Assembly (NCBI RefSeq): GCF_004801885.1
Contig: NZ_SSSM01000001.1
Span: 744,001 to 808,000 of the forward strand
Length of the DNA: 64,000 nucleotides
Origin: Naasia lichenicola
Lineage (GTDB): Bacteria; Actinomycetota; Actinomycetes; Actinomycetales; Microbacteriaceae
Direction: 5' to 3'
Shown here: positions 38,619 to 48,739 of the stretch, in pieces
Position numbering within the stretch: position 1 is the first letter of the stretch
Layout of the letters: each line of letters begins with the position of its first letter
Notes under the pieces: generated by a model
The model's database searches: none
What the model was told of the DNA's origin: nothing
Seen by the model: the letters and a program-made list of their open reading frames with translations, nothing else
Position numbers and translations under genes: made by a program

Positions 38619-38702
38619 CTCAGAATCCTGTCATCCCGGAGAGGGGCGCCTGACGCGCGATCTCCGAAGGCGACGCTTCTGGGCTCCAACTCCCGTGCCT
38701 GC

Positions 38703-39968
38703 TTACTTGAGGAAGTCGGGGATGTCGAGGTCGTTGTCGTCCTCGTCGTAGCCGTGATCCATCTCGGTGGTCTGAGTGAGGGTGGTGACGTCTGCGACGG
38801 CCGCCCACTCCTGCGAACCCGTGCCCGGGTCGGGGTTGCTCGCGTTGGACGAGCCGCCGTTGCCCTGGCCCGAGGCGACGGCACCGGTCAGCACGGGAGC
38901 GGTGAGGTTGGTTCCGGCGAGCGCGTTGGCCGTGGCGACGGCGACCGCAGCGGTGCTGGCGGGCGACGCGGACTCGACGAAGTTGGTGCGCCGACCGTCG
39001 CGGTGCTGCTGCTGGTGCGGCTCTCCGCCGTCGAAGCCGGCCGCGATGACCGTCACCCGGACCTCGTCGCCGAGGGTGTCGTCGATGACGGCGCCGAAGA
39101 TGATGTTGGCCTCGGGGTGCACGGCCTCCTGGACGAGCTTGGCCGCGTCATTGATCTCGAAGATGCCGAGGTTCGATCCGCCCTGGATGGACAGCAGCAC
39201 GCCGTGCGCTCCGTCGATGCTCGCTTCGAGCAGGGGCGATGCGACGGCGAGCTCGGCGGCCTTGATGGCGCGATCGGCGCCGCGCGCCGAGCCGATGCCC
39301 ATGAGGGCCGAGCCCGCGCCCTGCATGACCGACTTGACGTCGGCGAAGTCGAGGTTGATCAGTCCGGGGGTCGTGATCAGGTCGGTGATGCCCTGGACGC
39401 CGGCGAGCAGCACCTGGTCGGCCGTCTGGAAGGCCTCCATGATGCTGATGCCGCGGTCGCTGATCTCCAGCAGTCGGTCGTTGGGAACGACGATGAGGGT
39501 GTCGACCTCGTTCTTCAGCGCGTCGACCCCGCGCTCGGCCTGCGACTGACGGCGCTTGCCCTCGAAGCTGAACGGCTTGGTCACGACGCCGATGGTCAGC
39601 GCGCCGATGGCCTTGGCGATTCGGGCGACGACGGGGGCGCCGCCGGTTCCGGTTCCGCCGCCCTCCCCCGCGGTGACGAAGACCATGTCGGCGCCGGCGA
39701 GCGCCTCCTCGATCTCCTCGGCGTGGTCCTCGGCGGCACGACGCCCGACCTCGGGGTCGGCTCCTGCGCCGAGTCCGCGGGTGAGCTCGCGGCCGACGTC
39801 GAGCTTGACGTCGGCGTCGCTGAGCAGCAGGGCCTGAGCGTCGGTGTTGATGGCGACGAACTCGACGCCGCGCAATCCGAGCTCGATCATGCGGTTGACC
39901 GCATTCACGCCGCCGCCGCCGACGCCGACGACCTTGATCACGGCCAGGTAGTTCTGGTTGTTCGTCAT
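38703..39968 (-). CDS. ftsZ: Cell division protein FtsZ
   Basis: 421 aa tubulin homologue that polymerises into the Z ring. The start ATG 39968 follows a GGAGG site by 6 nt; an upstream ATG at 39989 adds 7 residues without its own site. GTP-binding loop [10 protein letters not shown] (104-112), NTDAQAL, and the T7-loop region [11 protein letters not shown] are intact. After the GTPase core a Ser/Ala/Asn-rich linker leads to the C-terminal peptide DLDIPDFLK that binds SepF and other partners. It has its own upstream control region, separate from ftsQ. Confidence 0.98.
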   Translation of the reverse strand: MTNNQNYLAVIKVVGVGGGGVNAVNRMIELGLRGVEFVAINTDAQALLLSDADVKLDVGRELTRGLGAGADPEVGRRAAEDHAEEIEEALAGADMVFVTAGEGGGTGTGGAPVVARIAKAIGALTIGVVTKPFSFEGKRRQSQAERGVDALKNEVDTLIVVPNDRLLEISDRGISIMEAFQTADQVLLAGVQGITDLITTPGLINLDFADVKSVMQGAGSALMGIGSARGADRAIKAAELAVASPLLEASIDGAHGVLLSIQGGSNLGIFEINDAAKLVQEAVHPEANIIFGAVIDDTLGDEVRVTVIAAGFDGGEPHQQQHRDGRRTNFVESASPASTAAVAVATANALAGTNLTAPVLTGAVASGQGNGGSSNASNPDPGTGSQEWAAVADVTTLTQTTEMDHGYDEDDNDLDIPDFLK

Positions 39969-40001
39969 TGCGGCCTCCGCTGTATGCACCTGAAAGGAGC
40001 G

Positions 40002-40031
40002 ATAACCCTAAAGTTTGAGTTGAGGGTTATA
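40002..40031 (-). promoter_or_regulatory. ftsZ promoter-proximal inverted repeat
   Basis: ATAACCCT (40002-40009) and AGGGTTAT (40023-40030) form an 8-bp inverted repeat around a TTGAG-containing loop, 34 bp upstream of ftsZ. On the minus strand TATAAC (40031-40026) is a plausible -10 box inside one arm, so protein binding here could gate ftsZ transcription. Confidence 0.5.
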
Positions 40032-40129
40032 GTTATGCCGGGTATGCATTTCCCCCACCGCTGACGCTACGCGCCCCGACCGACGACGTCCCCCAAGAGC
40101 GGGTGGTGTGTCGCGCCCTCCCCTCCTCC

Positions 40130-40192
40130 ATGTGTACGTTCCTGCCCGATGTGCACGGAATTCCGTGCACATCCGTCCGCTTTCGTGCACAT
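40130..40192. promoter_or_regulatory. Symmetric array of four ATGTGCACG-type half-sites upstream of ftsZ
   Basis: Half-sites: ATGTGTACG 40130-40138 and ATGTGCACG 40149-40157 on the plus strand, CGTGCACAT 40164-40172 and again 40184-40192 inverted. The inner pair makes a perfect 26-bp palindrome centred on GAATTC (40148-40173). Outer and inner half-sites are 19-20 bp apart, about two helical turns, so the whole array is symmetric. It begins 12 bp after the ftsQ stop. An operator for an unidentified dimeric regulator is inferred. Confidence 0.6.
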
Positions 40193-40204
40193 GATCCGGA
40201 CCGG

Positions 40205-42169
40205 TCAGCGGATGATCCCGACGCCCGGGGAGCTGACGTCGTACTCGGTCACCGTCGTCGGGTGCTGGGCCAGCAGGGCCGTCAGGTGCTCCGCCTTCGT
40301 CGCGGAGTCGGAGGCGCTCCCCCAGACCACGCGCTGGCCGGTGTTCAGCTGCAGCGTCACGTCGTCGACCGTCCGGGCGGTGATCGAGTCCAGCTGGCCG
40401 AGCAGCTCGACAGGCAGCGCGGCCAGCACGGAGGACGCCGCCGTGAAGCCGACAGAGGTCCGATCGACCGCGGTCGTCCCGGTGCTGCCGGCGGATTCGA
40501 GTCGGATGAGCGGGAAGCCGGCCGGTCGCTCGCCGGTCGTCTGCACGGTGACCCCGGTCGCATCGACCAGCTCGTAGCCGGCTGCGGTCTGCACGGCGCC
40601 GATGGGAGTGCGCTCGACCACGCGGACGACGAGCGTGTCGGGCAGACGGCTCTCGAGCACGTAGCTGCGGATGATCGGGAATCCGGCCAGGTCGGCGGCG
40701 ATCGTCGACCGGTCGAGGAGCGGCATGGGCGTGCCGAGCTGATCGTCGAGCACGGCCTCGACCTCCGTGGCGGAGAGCCGCGCGGCTCCCTCCACCGCGA
40801 CGGTGCGCAGCGCGAACACCGGAGAGAACGTGCTGATCGCGACGACCGCCAGAACGGCCGTGACGGCACCGGTCAGCGCGAGCACGATGGCGCGACGACG
40901 GCGGGCCGTGTGCGTGAAGCGTCGGACCTCACCCCGTTCCACTCGGCGGCGGGCGCGCGAGGCGGCTCGAAGCGATGCCCTCACCTCGCGGTCGGTCAGC
41001 GCGCCGACATCCGTGGACGGTCCGTCCAGGCGCTCGGTGGCGTCTGCATCGGCGTCCGCGGCGGGGTCGGAGGTAGGGTCGGGGGCGAGCACGCGAGGCG
41101 GCGGCGAGGCAGCAGGCGTACGACGATCAGCGGGCCGCACCGTCGGCCGTTCGACGAGGACCTCTGTCGCGTCCTCGTCGGCGGACGCCGTCTCGGGCCC
41201 ATCGAGCTGGCGGGTCGTCGCCGATGTGTCATCGGTGGGAGCTGAGGAACGAGTCGCGGAGGATGATGCGGCAGTTCGTCCGCGTGACCGCGCGGCGCGG
41301 ATGGTGGGCGGCTTCGGCGACCGACCGGAAGCGCGGCCCGCCTTCGGCAGCGGTTCGGCGACCACCTCGGTCTCGACGTCCCCGGGCGCAGGCGACGGCG
41401 CTGATTCGCGCTTCTGAGCACGCGCAGGCGTGGACGGCGCAGCCGTCGACGGGGCCGTCGACGGGGCCTTCGACGGCGGTGGCGGCAGAGCGTCGTTCCG
41501 AGCAGGTGCCGACGCCGTGGAGCGCACCGGCGCACGCGGGGAAGAGCTCGCGGTCGAGACAGCAGGGGCAGCAGCAGAGGGCGGCGGAACGAACGAAGGC
41601 GACGGCGCAGCGGTTGTCCGCGTAGCGGTCGACGGCGTGGCAGGCGGCGCAGCGGACGCCGCAGGCGGCCTGGTCGGCGCAGCGGCGCGGGCTGCCGAGC
41701 CGCCCGATCGAGCCGTGACGATCGCCGTGGCGCCGTCGTCGAGCCCGCCATCCGGTCGGCTGCGGGTCGGAGCGGGCAGCGGCGAGGACTTCGACGAGAA
41801 GGCGGGGGTGGTGGACGACCCCGCGGCCGGGCGTCGTGACCGCTTGGCCTCCGCCGCCGCCTGGGCGACAGCGGCATCGGCGCGGGAGTCGGCAGCCGCC
41901 TGGGCCTCGGCCTCCGCCTTGTCGGCGGTGCGCTGCCGGATCGCCTGCACCTGGCTGGCGAGCCTCTCCGCCGCCTGCTGCTGCCGTTCGCGCACGGGGC
42001 CCGTGTCTCCGGTGCCGGAATCGCGGCCCTGACCTTCTGTCCCCGACTTCCCGCGGCGCGGGGCCTGACGCGCAGCGCCCGGATCGTCCCCATCGATCGT
42101 GCCGGCGTCGATCTCCGTGCCGTCTCCCCCGTCCCCGCCCCCGTCCCCGCCGAGTTCCGACTCGGTCAT
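40205..42169 (-). CDS. ftsQ: Cell division protein FtsQ with very long N-terminal region
   Basis: 654 aa against roughly 230-330 for most FtsQ proteins. Residues 1-425 form a cytoplasmic, low-complexity region rich in Ala, Pro, Ser, Thr and charged clusters, starting with an acidic Gly/Asp run and a helical [20 protein letters not shown] part. One transmembrane helix (about 427-450) leads to the POTRA domain ([20 protein letters not shown], about 455-525) and the FtsQ beta domain. FtsQ scaffolds FtsL/FtsB and the septal synthase. The ATG overlaps the murC stop (ATGA), so translation is coupled. Tandem 12-bp DNA repeats near 41445-41475 encode part of the repetitive stretch. Confidence 0.93.
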   Translation of the reverse strand: MTESELGGDGGGDGGDGTEIDAGTIDGDDPGAARQAPRRGKSGTEGQGRDSGTGDTGPVRERQQQAAERLASQVQAIRQRTADKAEAEAQAAADSRADAAVAQAAAEAKRSRRPAAGSSTTPAFSSKSSPLPAPTRSRPDGGLDDGATAIVTARSGGSAARAAAPTRPPAASAAPPATPSTATRTTAAPSPSFVPPPSAAAPAVSTASSSPRAPVRSTASAPARNDALPPPPSKAPSTAPSTAAPSTPARAQKRESAPSPAPGDVETEVVAEPLPKAGRASGRSPKPPTIRAARSRGRTAASSSATRSSAPTDDTSATTRQLDGPETASADEDATEVLVERPTVRPADRRTPAASPPPRVLAPDPTSDPAADADADATERLDGPSTDVGALTDREVRASLRAASRARRRVERGEVRRFTHTARRRRAIVLALTGAVTAVLAVVAISTFSPVFALRTVAVEGAARLSATEVEAVLDDQLGTPMPLLDRSTIAADLAGFPIIRSYVLESRLPDTLVVRVVERTPIGAVQTAAGYELVDATGVTVQTTGERPAGFPLIRLESAGSTGTTAVDRTSVGFTAASSVLAALPVELLGQLDSITARTVDDVTLQLNTGQRVVWGSASDSATKAEHLTALLAQHPTTVTEYDVSSPGVGIIR

Positions 42170-43590
42170 CCGCCGGCGGGCACCGTCGACAGGGAGCGCA
42201 GCACCTGAGGCACGATCTTGTAGACGTCGCCGCAGCTGAGCGTCATGACGATGTCACCCTCGCGGGCGATCTCCGCGGCGCGGGCGGCCGCCTCGGTCCA
42301 GTCGGGCAGGAAGGCGACCTTCGACTGGTCGACGAACTCGCGTGAGACGAATTCGCCGCTCACCCCGGGGATCGGATCCTCGCGGGCGCCGTCGACGTCG
42401 AGCACGATCGTGAAGTCGGCCAGTTCCTCGTACACGCTGGCGAACTGGGCCGACATCAGCTGGGTGCGGCTGAACAGGTGCGGCTGATGCACCGCGATCA
42501 CGCGTCCCTCCCCCACCACCGAGCGGGCGGTGGCCAGGGCGGCCGCGGCCTCGGAGGGGTGGTGCGCATAGTCGTCGTAGACCCGCACGCCGCGCTCCTC
42601 GCCCTTGAACTCGAAGCGGCGCTTCGTGCCGCCGAACGCGGACAGGGAGCGTGCGACCTCCGCCTCGTCGAACCCCATGCCGACGAGGACGGTGAAGACG
42701 CCCGCGGCGTTGATGGCGTTGTGCCTGCCGGCGACCGCGAGGGAGACCGGGTAGCTCACGCCGCTCCAGTCGATGCTGAAGTCCACGCCGGTCGGGCCGG
42801 CGCCGATGTCGTGCACCCGGGCGTCGGCATCGGCGCTCTCGCCGAACGTCACCACGCGTCGGTTGGTGATCAGCTCGGCGATCCGCTGCGCGCCCGAGTC
42901 GTCGGAGGACAGCACGACGAACTCGGAGGCCCGGTCGGCGAAGATCCCGAACGCCGCATCGAACGCGCCGACGCTGCCGTAGTGCTCGAGGTGATCGGAG
43001 TCGACGTTGGTGATCAGCGCCACGGAGGTCTCGTAGAACAGGAACGATCCATCCGACTCGTCCGCCTCGAGGACGAAGAGGTCGCTGGCGCCGGTGCCCG
43101 CGCTGCGGCCGATGGACGAGATCACCCCGCCGTTGACGAAGCTGGGGTCGGCGCCGAGCTCGAGCAGCGCCGTGATGAGCATCCCGCCCGATGTCGTCTT
43201 GCCGTGCGCGCCGGCGACGGAGACGAGCCGCTTGCCGCGGGCCAGCCAGGCGAGCGCCTGCGAGCGGTGGAGCACGAGGATGCCGTGCTCCTTGGCCCAG
43301 ACGTATTCGGGGTTGTCCACCCACAGCGCGCTGGTGACCACGATGACGTCGTGCGCCGCGGCGGAGAGCCCGCTGACATGGGCTGCGTCGTGGCCCACCG
43401 AGATGGCCGCGCCCGCCTCGCGCAGCCCGTCGAGGTAGGGGCCGTCCGCCTTGTCGGAGCCACTGACGGCGTGCCCGGCCTCGAGGAACATGCGGGCGAT
43501 CCCGCTCATCCCGGACCCGCCGACGCCGATGAAGTGCACGGCGCCGATGGTCTCGGGCAGGCGGACGGAGGGGTCGGGCTTGAGGGGCAT
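42166..43590 (-). CDS. murC: UDP-N-acetylmuramate--L-alanine ligase
   Basis: 474 aa ATP-dependent ligase adding the first amino acid of the wall peptide. N-terminal UDP-binding [17 protein letters not shown] (19-35), ATP loop [13 protein letters not shown] (127-133), the metal/substrate [11 protein letters not shown] region and the C-terminal [12 protein letters not shown] motif are present. A TAGGTT box 6 nt before the ATG indicates an internal leaderless promoter within the dcw cluster. Ends overlapping ftsQ. Confidence 0.97.
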   Translation of the reverse strand: MPLKPDPSVRLPETIGAVHFIGVGGSGMSGIARMFLEAGHAVSGSDKADGPYLDGLREAGAAISVGHDAAHVSGLSAAAHDVIVVTSALWVDNPEYVWAKEHGILVLHRSQALAWLARGKRLVSVAGAHGKTTSGGMLITALLELGADPSFVNGGVISSIGRSAGTGASDLFVLEADESDGSFLFYETSVALITNVDSDHLEHYGSVGAFDAAFGIFADRASEFVVLSSDDSGAQRIAELITNRRVVTFGESADADARVHDIGAGPTGVDFSIDWSGVSYPVSLAVAGRHNAINAAGVFTVLVGMGFDEAEVARSLSAFGGTKRRFEFKGEERGVRVYDDYAHHPSEAAAALATARSVVGEGRVIAVHQPHLFSRTQLMSAQFASVYEELADFTIVLDVDGAREDPIPGVSGEFVSREFVDQSKVAFLPDWTEAAARAAEIAREGDIVMTLSCGDVYKIVPQVLRSLSTVPAGG

Positions 43591-43596
43591 CGCTCT

Positions 43597-43602
43597 AACC
43601 TA
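43597..43602 (-). promoter_or_regulatory. -10 hexamer TAGGTT, internal leaderless promoter of murC
   Basis: TAGGTT on the minus strand ends exactly 6 nt before the murC ATG, in the 30-bp gap after murG. Confidence 0.5.
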
Positions 43603-43620
43603 GTTCCGCGGTCGAGTGCA

Positions 43621-44694
43621 TCAGCCGACCCGCGCGCTCTGGGCGAGGTCGGTCATCCGGTCCGCGCCGTCGAGCACACCGACCGATTCCGCGGCGCGGG
43701 CCATCGCGGCGATCCGGGGCCGATCGGCGAGCAGGGGCACGAGGGTGCTGTCGACCCAGCCGGGCAGGAAGGCCGCGTCGTCGACGATCACTCCCCCGCC
43801 CGCATCGATGACTCCGCGGGCGTTGAAGCGCTGCTCGCCGTTGCCGACGGGGTAGGGCACGTAGACGGCGGCGATGCCGAGCGCGGTCAGCTCGCTCACC
43901 GTGGCGGCTCCCGCTCGGGAGACCGCGGCGTCGGCGGCGGAGAGCGCGAGCTCCATCCGGTCGCAGTAGTCGAGCATCCGATAGTGCGGGAGATTCGGAT
44001 CGCTCACCTCTGACTTGCCGCCGACGATGTGCAGGACGCTCCAGCCGGCCGCGAGCAGCGCAGCGGCGGAGCCGACGACCGTCGCGTTGATCCGACGGGC
44101 GCCGAGCGATCCGCCGGTGACGAGCAGCACGGGGCGTTCGGGGTCGAGCCCGAAGTACTCCAGCGCCTCGGCCCTGCTCGCGGCGCGGTCGAGGGTCTCG
44201 ATCTCGCGGCGAAGCGGCATCCCGACGACCTGTGCGCCTCGCAGCGGCGTTCCGGGGAACGCGACTCCGACGGCCGCGGTGAGCCGGCTGCCGAGGCGGT
44301 TGGCGATCCCCGGCTTGGCATTGGCCTCGTGCAGCGCGAGCGGAACGCGGGCGCGACGAGCGGCGAGATAGCCGGGAGCGGCCGCGTAGCCGCCGAAGCC
44401 GACGACGCGTTCGACGCCGCGCGCGGTGATCGTCTCGGTGACCGCGGCGACCGTGCGCTGGAAGGCGGGCGCGAAGCGCAGCGCTGCCCCGTTCGGCCGT
44501 CGGGGGAACGGAAGACGCGGGATCACGACCAGCTCGTAGCCGCGCGCCGGAACGAGGCGCGACTCGAGTCCCTCCTGGGTCCCGAGCACCAGCACGGTGT
44601 CCTCGGGAGCGCGGCGGCGGATGGTGTCCGCCACGGCGAGGAGCGGATTGACATGCCCGGCGGTTCCCCCGCCGGCGAGGAGCCAGGTGGTCAT
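43621..44694 (-). CDS. murG: UDP-GlcNAc:undecaprenyl-pyrophosphoryl-MurNAc-pentapeptide transferase
   Basis: 357 aa glycosyltransferase (GT28) that converts lipid I to lipid II at the cytoplasmic membrane face. Glycine loop LLAGGGTAGHVNPLLAVAD (5-23), GFGGYAAAPGYLAARRARVP, HEANAKPGIANRLGSR, and the UDP-GlcNAc site SRAGAATVSELTALGIAAVY are conserved. ATG overlaps the ftsW stop (ATGA). Start 44694 gives the standard N-terminus TTWLLAGGG. Confidence 0.97.
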   Translation of the reverse strand: MTTWLLAGGGTAGHVNPLLAVADTIRRRAPEDTVLVLGTQEGLESRLVPARGYELVVIPRLPFPRRPNGAALRFAPAFQRTVAAVTETITARGVERVVGFGGYAAAPGYLAARRARVPLALHEANAKPGIANRLGSRLTAAVGVAFPGTPLRGAQVVGMPLRREIETLDRAASRAEALEYFGLDPERPVLLVTGGSLGARRINATVVGSAAALLAAGWSVLHIVGGKSEVSDPNLPHYRMLDYCDRMELALSAADAAVSRAGAATVSELTALGIAAVYVPYPVGNGEQRFNARGVIDAGGGVIVDDAAFLPGWVDSTLVPLLADRPRIAAMARAAESVGVLDGADRMTDLAQSARVG

Positions 44695-46046
44695 CGGCGA
44701 CCGCCCGGGATCGGTCCGGACGCGCGGAGAGCGCCGCCCGCACCGGGCAGGGGCAGGTCGTCGAGCCTGCTCGGCAGCCGGCGCGCGAAGGACAGCGCGA
44801 TCCCGATGGCGACCATGGTGGACACCAGTGACGACCCTCCTGATGAGATGAGCGGGAGCGGCACGCCCAGCACCGGGAAGATGCCGAGGACCACTCCGAT
44901 GTTGAGCAGGGCCTGGGTGAGCACCCAGCCCATGATCCCGCCGGTGGCGACGCGCGCGAAGCCGTCGGACGTGCCGCCGATCGTCCGCACGAACCCGACC
45001 GCGAGCACGACGAAGAGGGCGAGCACGACGACCGCGCCGATGAGGCCGAGCTCCTCGCCGATCACCGCGAAGATGAAGTCGTTGTCGGCCTCGGGCAGCC
45101 AGGACCACTTGGCCTTCGAGTTGCCGAGCCCGACGCCGAGCACTCCCCCGGCTGCGAGGGCCCACTGGCCGTGGATGACCTGCCAGCAGGTGTCGAGGTA
45201 GTCGGCCGAATTGGAGCAGCCGTTGAGCCACGAGTCGATGCGCTTGATCCGGGATTCGCTCAGCCGCGAGAAGATCACCGCGAGCGCGCCGGCCGCGACG
45301 AGAGCGGTGGCGAGATAGCGCTTGCGCACCCCGGCGATGAGCAGGGCGCTGAAGGTGATCGCCATCATGACGATGACGGTGCCGAGGTCCTTGCCCGCCA
45401 GGACCAATCCGATCAGGACCAGCACGGGCGAGATCCTGATCAGCAGCTTGACGGGTCCGTGCGGGCGCTGCTGGTGCCAGGCCAGGGTGGAGGCGAGCCA
45501 GAGGATGATAGCGAGCTTCGCGAACTCCGAGGGCTGGACGTCGGTGACGCCGAGCGAGAGCCAGTTGCGGTTGCCGCCGTAGCCGAAGCCGAGCGGGGTG
45601 AAGACGAGCAGCTGGAAGATCATGGCGACGAGCATCGCGAAGGGGGCGATCCGGCGGTACAGCAGGGTGGGCGCTCGGGACGCGATGAGCATGAGCGGCA
45701 GTCCGAGTGCCGCGGCCATGCCCTGCGTGAGGACGGCTGCGAAGAAGGTGTTGCCGCTGGCGAGCGATTCGACCGATGACGAGGACAGCACCATCACGAG
45801 GCCGAACGCCACGAGGAAGAGGGTCGTGCCGCCCAGCAGGACGTAGGTGCTGGAGTCCGCGGCCAGAGCGGCGGGCAGTGCGATCCTGGCGCGGAAGCCC
45901 GCGGGTCGCGCGTCGACGTCCGACGTCTCGCGATCCGTCGAGGACTCCGGACCGACCGTCGACAGCTGCACGTCTCGGATGCCGGGCGTCTGCAGGTCCG
46001 GCCCATCGGGACGGGCCCGAGGCGGCGCGGGAGGAGTGCGGGTCAT
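44691..46046 (-). CDS. ftsW: SEDS-family peptidoglycan glycosyltransferase FtsW
   Basis: 451 aa, ATG 46046 preceded by GGAGAGG. Polymerises lipid II at the septum together with FtsI. About ten transmembrane helices; SEDS signatures include NWLSLGVTDVQPSEFAKLAI with the conserved glutamate environment, AGKDLGTVIVMMAITFSALL with the catalytic aspartate region, and VPLPLISSGGSSLVSTMVAI near the end. A 60-residue hydrophilic, charged N-terminal region precedes the first helix. Genes murD upstream (88-bp gap) and murG downstream (overlap). Confidence 0.96.
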   Translation of the reverse strand: MTRTPPAPPRARPDGPDLQTPGIRDVQLSTVGPESSTDRETSDVDARPAGFRARIALPAALAADSSTYVLLGGTTLFLVAFGLVMVLSSSSVESLASGNTFFAAVLTQGMAAALGLPLMLIASRAPTLLYRRIAPFAMLVAMIFQLLVFTPLGFGYGGNRNWLSLGVTDVQPSEFAKLAIILWLASTLAWHQQRPHGPVKLLIRISPVLVLIGLVLAGKDLGTVIVMMAITFSALLIAGVRKRYLATALVAAGALAVIFSRLSESRIKRIDSWLNGCSNSADYLDTCWQVIHGQWALAAGGVLGVGLGNSKAKWSWLPEADNDFIFAVIGEELGLIGAVVVLALFVVLAVGFVRTIGGTSDGFARVATGGIMGWVLTQALLNIGVVLGIFPVLGVPLPLISSGGSSLVSTMVAIGIALSFARRLPSRLDDLPLPGAGGALRASGPIPGGRR

Positions 46047-46134
46047 GCGCTGCCTCTCCTGGATCTTCTGGCCGAGCCGAAGCGGATCGGATGGGCTCCG
46101 GCGAGCGGACTCGGGCCGGACCCAGCCCGGCGGG

Positions 46135-47646
46135 TCAGGCCAGCAGGTCTCGAACGGCTGCCGCGAACCGGCTGCCCCGGTCGCCGTAGTCGGTGAACTG
46201 GTCCATCGAAGCGGCTGCTGGGGCGAGCAGGACCACGTCGCCGGTCTGGGCGACACCGGCCGCCAGACGGGCGACGGTCGGCATGATCGATTCAGTCTGA
46301 CCCGCCTCGACTTCGAGGAGGGGCACGTCGGGCGCGTGTCGCGCGAACGCCTCGAGCACCGGAGCGCGGTCGACGCCGATCACGATCGCGGCGCGCAGCC
46401 GCTCCTTGCGGGCCGCCACCATCGCGCCGATGTCGACGCCCTTGAGCAGTCCGCCCACCACCCAGACGACGGAGGGGAAGGCCCCGAGAGAGGCATCCGC
46501 GGCGTGCGCGTTCGTCGCCTTGGAGTCGTCGATCCAGCGGATCCCGTCGCGCTCCGCGACCAGCTCGATCCGATGCGGGTCCAGGGAGAAGGCGGCCAGC
46601 GCATCGCGGATCACGAGAGGGGCGACGTCGAGCGAACGGGCGAGCGCGCTCGCGGCGAGGATGTTCGCGACCACGTGCGGCGCGCCGAGGCCCGCGTCGC
46701 GGAGCTCGTGCACGGTGGTCAGCTCGAAGGCGGTGTTCATCCGGTCCTCGAGGAAGGCGCGGTCGCAGAGGATGCCGTCGACGATGCCGAACTCGCTGCG
46801 TCCGGGCGGGCCGAGGCTGAATCCGATCGCCCGCGCACCATCGACGACATCGGCGTCCTCGACCATCCGCATGGTCGCCGGATCGGAGATGTTGTAGACG
46901 CAGGCGACCTTGGTGCCCTCGTAGACCTTGGCCTTCGCCGCCGCGTAGGCGTCGGCGGAGCCGTGCCAGTCGAGGTGGTCGTCGGCGATGTTGAGGCAGA
47001 CGCTGGCCCACGGGGCCACCCGCCCCGGGCCGGGCTCCATCCAGTGCAGCTGGTAGCTGGAGAGCTCGACCACGAGCACGTCGAAGCCGCTGGGGTCGCG
47101 CACGACGTCGAGGACGGGGATGCCGATGTTGCCGCAGGCGGCGGCGCGGCGGCCGTCCGCGCGGAGCATCGCGACGGTGAGCCCGACGGTCGTGGTCTTG
47201 CCGTTGGTCCCGGTCACCAGGACCCACTCGGCGGGCTCGCCCGTCTGCTCGCGCACGACCTTGTCGCGCACCCGCCAGGCGAGCTCGATGTCGCCCCAGA
47301 TCGCGACGCCCCGATCGACCGCGAGAGCGAGCAGCGGGTGGTCGGGGTGATAGCCGGGCGAGACGACGACGAGGTCGGGCCCGAAGTCCTCGAAGGCGTC
47401 TGGCCCGGTCGCGCCGTCGGGATCGAGCACGAGGGAGCCGCCGATCACCTCGAGCAGCCGCGTGCGTTCGGGAGTGGCACGATCGGCGATCACGAGCACC
47501 TCGCAGCCGAGCTCGACGAGGGTGTCGGCGACCGAGAACCCGGTCATCCCGAGTCCGAGCACGACCACGCGCAGCCCTGCCCAGTCCGCGCGCCAGCTGG
47601 TCAGGCCGTCCAGTCGGTGCGCAGCCTGATCAGGCTGCGGGACCAC
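46135..47646 (-). CDS. murD: UDP-N-acetylmuramoylalanine--D-glutamate ligase
   Basis: 503 aa, GTG start that overlaps the mraY end by 17 nt. Adds D-glutamate to UDP-MurNAc-L-Ala. N-terminal Rossmann domain ([20 protein letters not shown]), ATP loop [33 protein letters not shown] and [17 protein letters not shown] are conserved. It is slightly longer than E. coli MurD owing to insertions in the central domain ([14 protein letters not shown] area). Confidence 0.96.
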   Translation of the reverse strand: MVPQPDQAAHRLDGLTSWRADWAGLRVVVLGLGMTGFSVADTLVELGCEVLVIADRATPERTRLLEVIGGSLVLDPDGATGPDAFEDFGPDLVVVSPGYHPDHPLLALAVDRGVAIWGDIELAWRVRDKVVREQTGEPAEWVLVTGTNGKTTTVGLTVAMLRADGRRAAACGNIGIPVLDVVRDPSGFDVLVVELSSYQLHWMEPGPGRVAPWASVCLNIADDHLDWHGSADAYAAAKAKVYEGTKVACVYNISDPATMRMVEDADVVDGARAIGFSLGPPGRSEFGIVDGILCDRAFLEDRMNTAFELTTVHELRDAGLGAPHVVANILAASALARSLDVAPLVIRDALAAFSLDPHRIELVAERDGIRWIDDSKATNAHAADASLGAFPSVVWVVGGLLKGVDIGAMVAARKERLRAAIVIGVDRAPVLEAFARHAPDVPLLEVEAGQTESIMPTVARLAAGVAQTGDVVLLAPAAASMDQFTDYGDRGSRFAAAVRDLLA

Positions 47647-48739
47647 GGCTCAGCCACTCCAGGTAGAAGGCACCGACGCCGGCAGCCACGAGCAGGCCGG
47701 CGATGATCCAGAAGCGCACCACCACCGTCACCTCCGCCCAGCCCTTGAGCTCGAAGTGATGATGCAGCGGACTCATCAGGAAGATGCGTTTGCCTCGGCT
47801 GATCTTGAAGTAGGCCCGCTGCAGGATCACGGAGCCGGCGACGATGACGAACAGGCCGCCGATCGGGATGAGCAGGAGCTCGGTGCGGCTGAGCACCGCG
47901 AGGGAGGCGAGGGCGCCGCCCAGGCCGAGCGAGCCGGTGTCGCCCAGGAAGATCTGAGCGGGCGACGTGTTCCACCAGAGGAAGCCGATCAGCGCGCCAA
48001 CGATCGCCGCCGCCACGATCGCGAGGTCGAGCGGATCCCGCACGAAGTACGCCTTGAAGACGACGTCGGGATCGAGGTTCTCGGAGAAGCGGTACTGGTT
48101 GTTCTGCCAGAAGCCGATCACGATGTACGACCCGATGGCGAAGATCGACGATCCGGCGGCCAGGCCGTCGAGGCCGTCGGCGATGTTGACGCCGTTCGAG
48201 GTGCTCGTGGTGATCGCGGCGATCCAGATGACGTAGACGACCACGCCGGCGATCGCGCCGAAGAGGAGCACGAAGTCGAACCGAGTGTCCCGGAACAGTG
48301 AGATCGCGGTGCTCGCCGGAGTGAGCCCGTCATCGTTCGGGAACTGCAGGGCGAGCAGCGCGAAGGCCGTCGCGACGATCACCTGACCGGCGATCTTCGC
48401 CCAGCCGCCGAGGCCGAGGCTGCGCTGATTGCGGGTCTTCAGGAAGTCGTCGATGAAGCCGACGAGACCGAGCCCGACCATCATGAACAGCACCAGCAGG
48501 CCCGAGATCTGGATGCTCTCGCCGGCGGTCAGGTTGCCGACGAAGTAGCCGATCACCGTCGCGAGGATGACGACCAGTCCGCCCATGGTCGGCGTGCCGT
48601 GCTTGGCGTGGTGGGTGACGGGTCCGTCGTCGCGGATGAACTGTCCCCAGTGCAACCGCTTGAAGATCCGGATGAAGACGGGGGTCATGAACAGCGAGAA
48701 CGCCAGAGCGACGGTCCCCGCGGTCAGAAGCGCCTGCAC
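47630..48739 (-). CDS. mraY: Phospho-N-acetylmuramoyl-pentapeptide-transferase
   Basis: 369 aa, GTG 48739 overlapping murF by 16 nt. Transfers phospho-MurNAc-pentapeptide to undecaprenyl phosphate, making lipid I. Ten transmembrane helices; the active-site aspartates occur in [11 protein letters not shown] and [14 protein letters not shown], and the [14 protein letters not shown]-type motif (here [15 protein letters not shown]) closes the protein. Longer in-frame starts upstream give non-family sequence. Confidence 0.97.
   Translation of the reverse strand: MQALLTAGTVALAFSLFMTPVFIRIFKRLHWGQFIRDDGPVTHHAKHGTPTMGGLVVILATVIGYFVGNLTAGESIQISGLLVLFMMVGLGLVGFIDDFLKTRNQRSLGLGGWAKIAGQVIVATAFALLALQFPNDDGLTPASTAISLFRDTRFDFVLLFGAIAGVVVYVIWIAAITTSTSNGVNIADGLDGLAAGSSIFAIGSYIVIGFWQNNQYRFSENLDPDVVFKAYFVRDPLDLAIVAAAIVGALIGFLWWNTSPAQIFLGDTGSLGLGGALASLAVLSRTELLLIPIGGLFVIVAGSVILQRAYFKISRGKRIFLMSPLHHHFELKGWAEVTVVVRFWIIAGLLVAAGVGAFYLEWLSRGPAA

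Noticed and set aside
40148-40173. 26-bp palindrome upstream of ftsZ considered as a terminator for ftsQ
   Set aside because: It has no loop and no T-run, and additional half-sites are symmetrically placed outside it, which fits an operator better; ftsQ could still end nearby.
41445-41475. Tandem 12-bp DNA repeats considered as a separate repeat element
   Set aside because: They encode the Ala/Pro/Ser/Thr-rich part of FtsQ in frame and are explained by coding low complexity.
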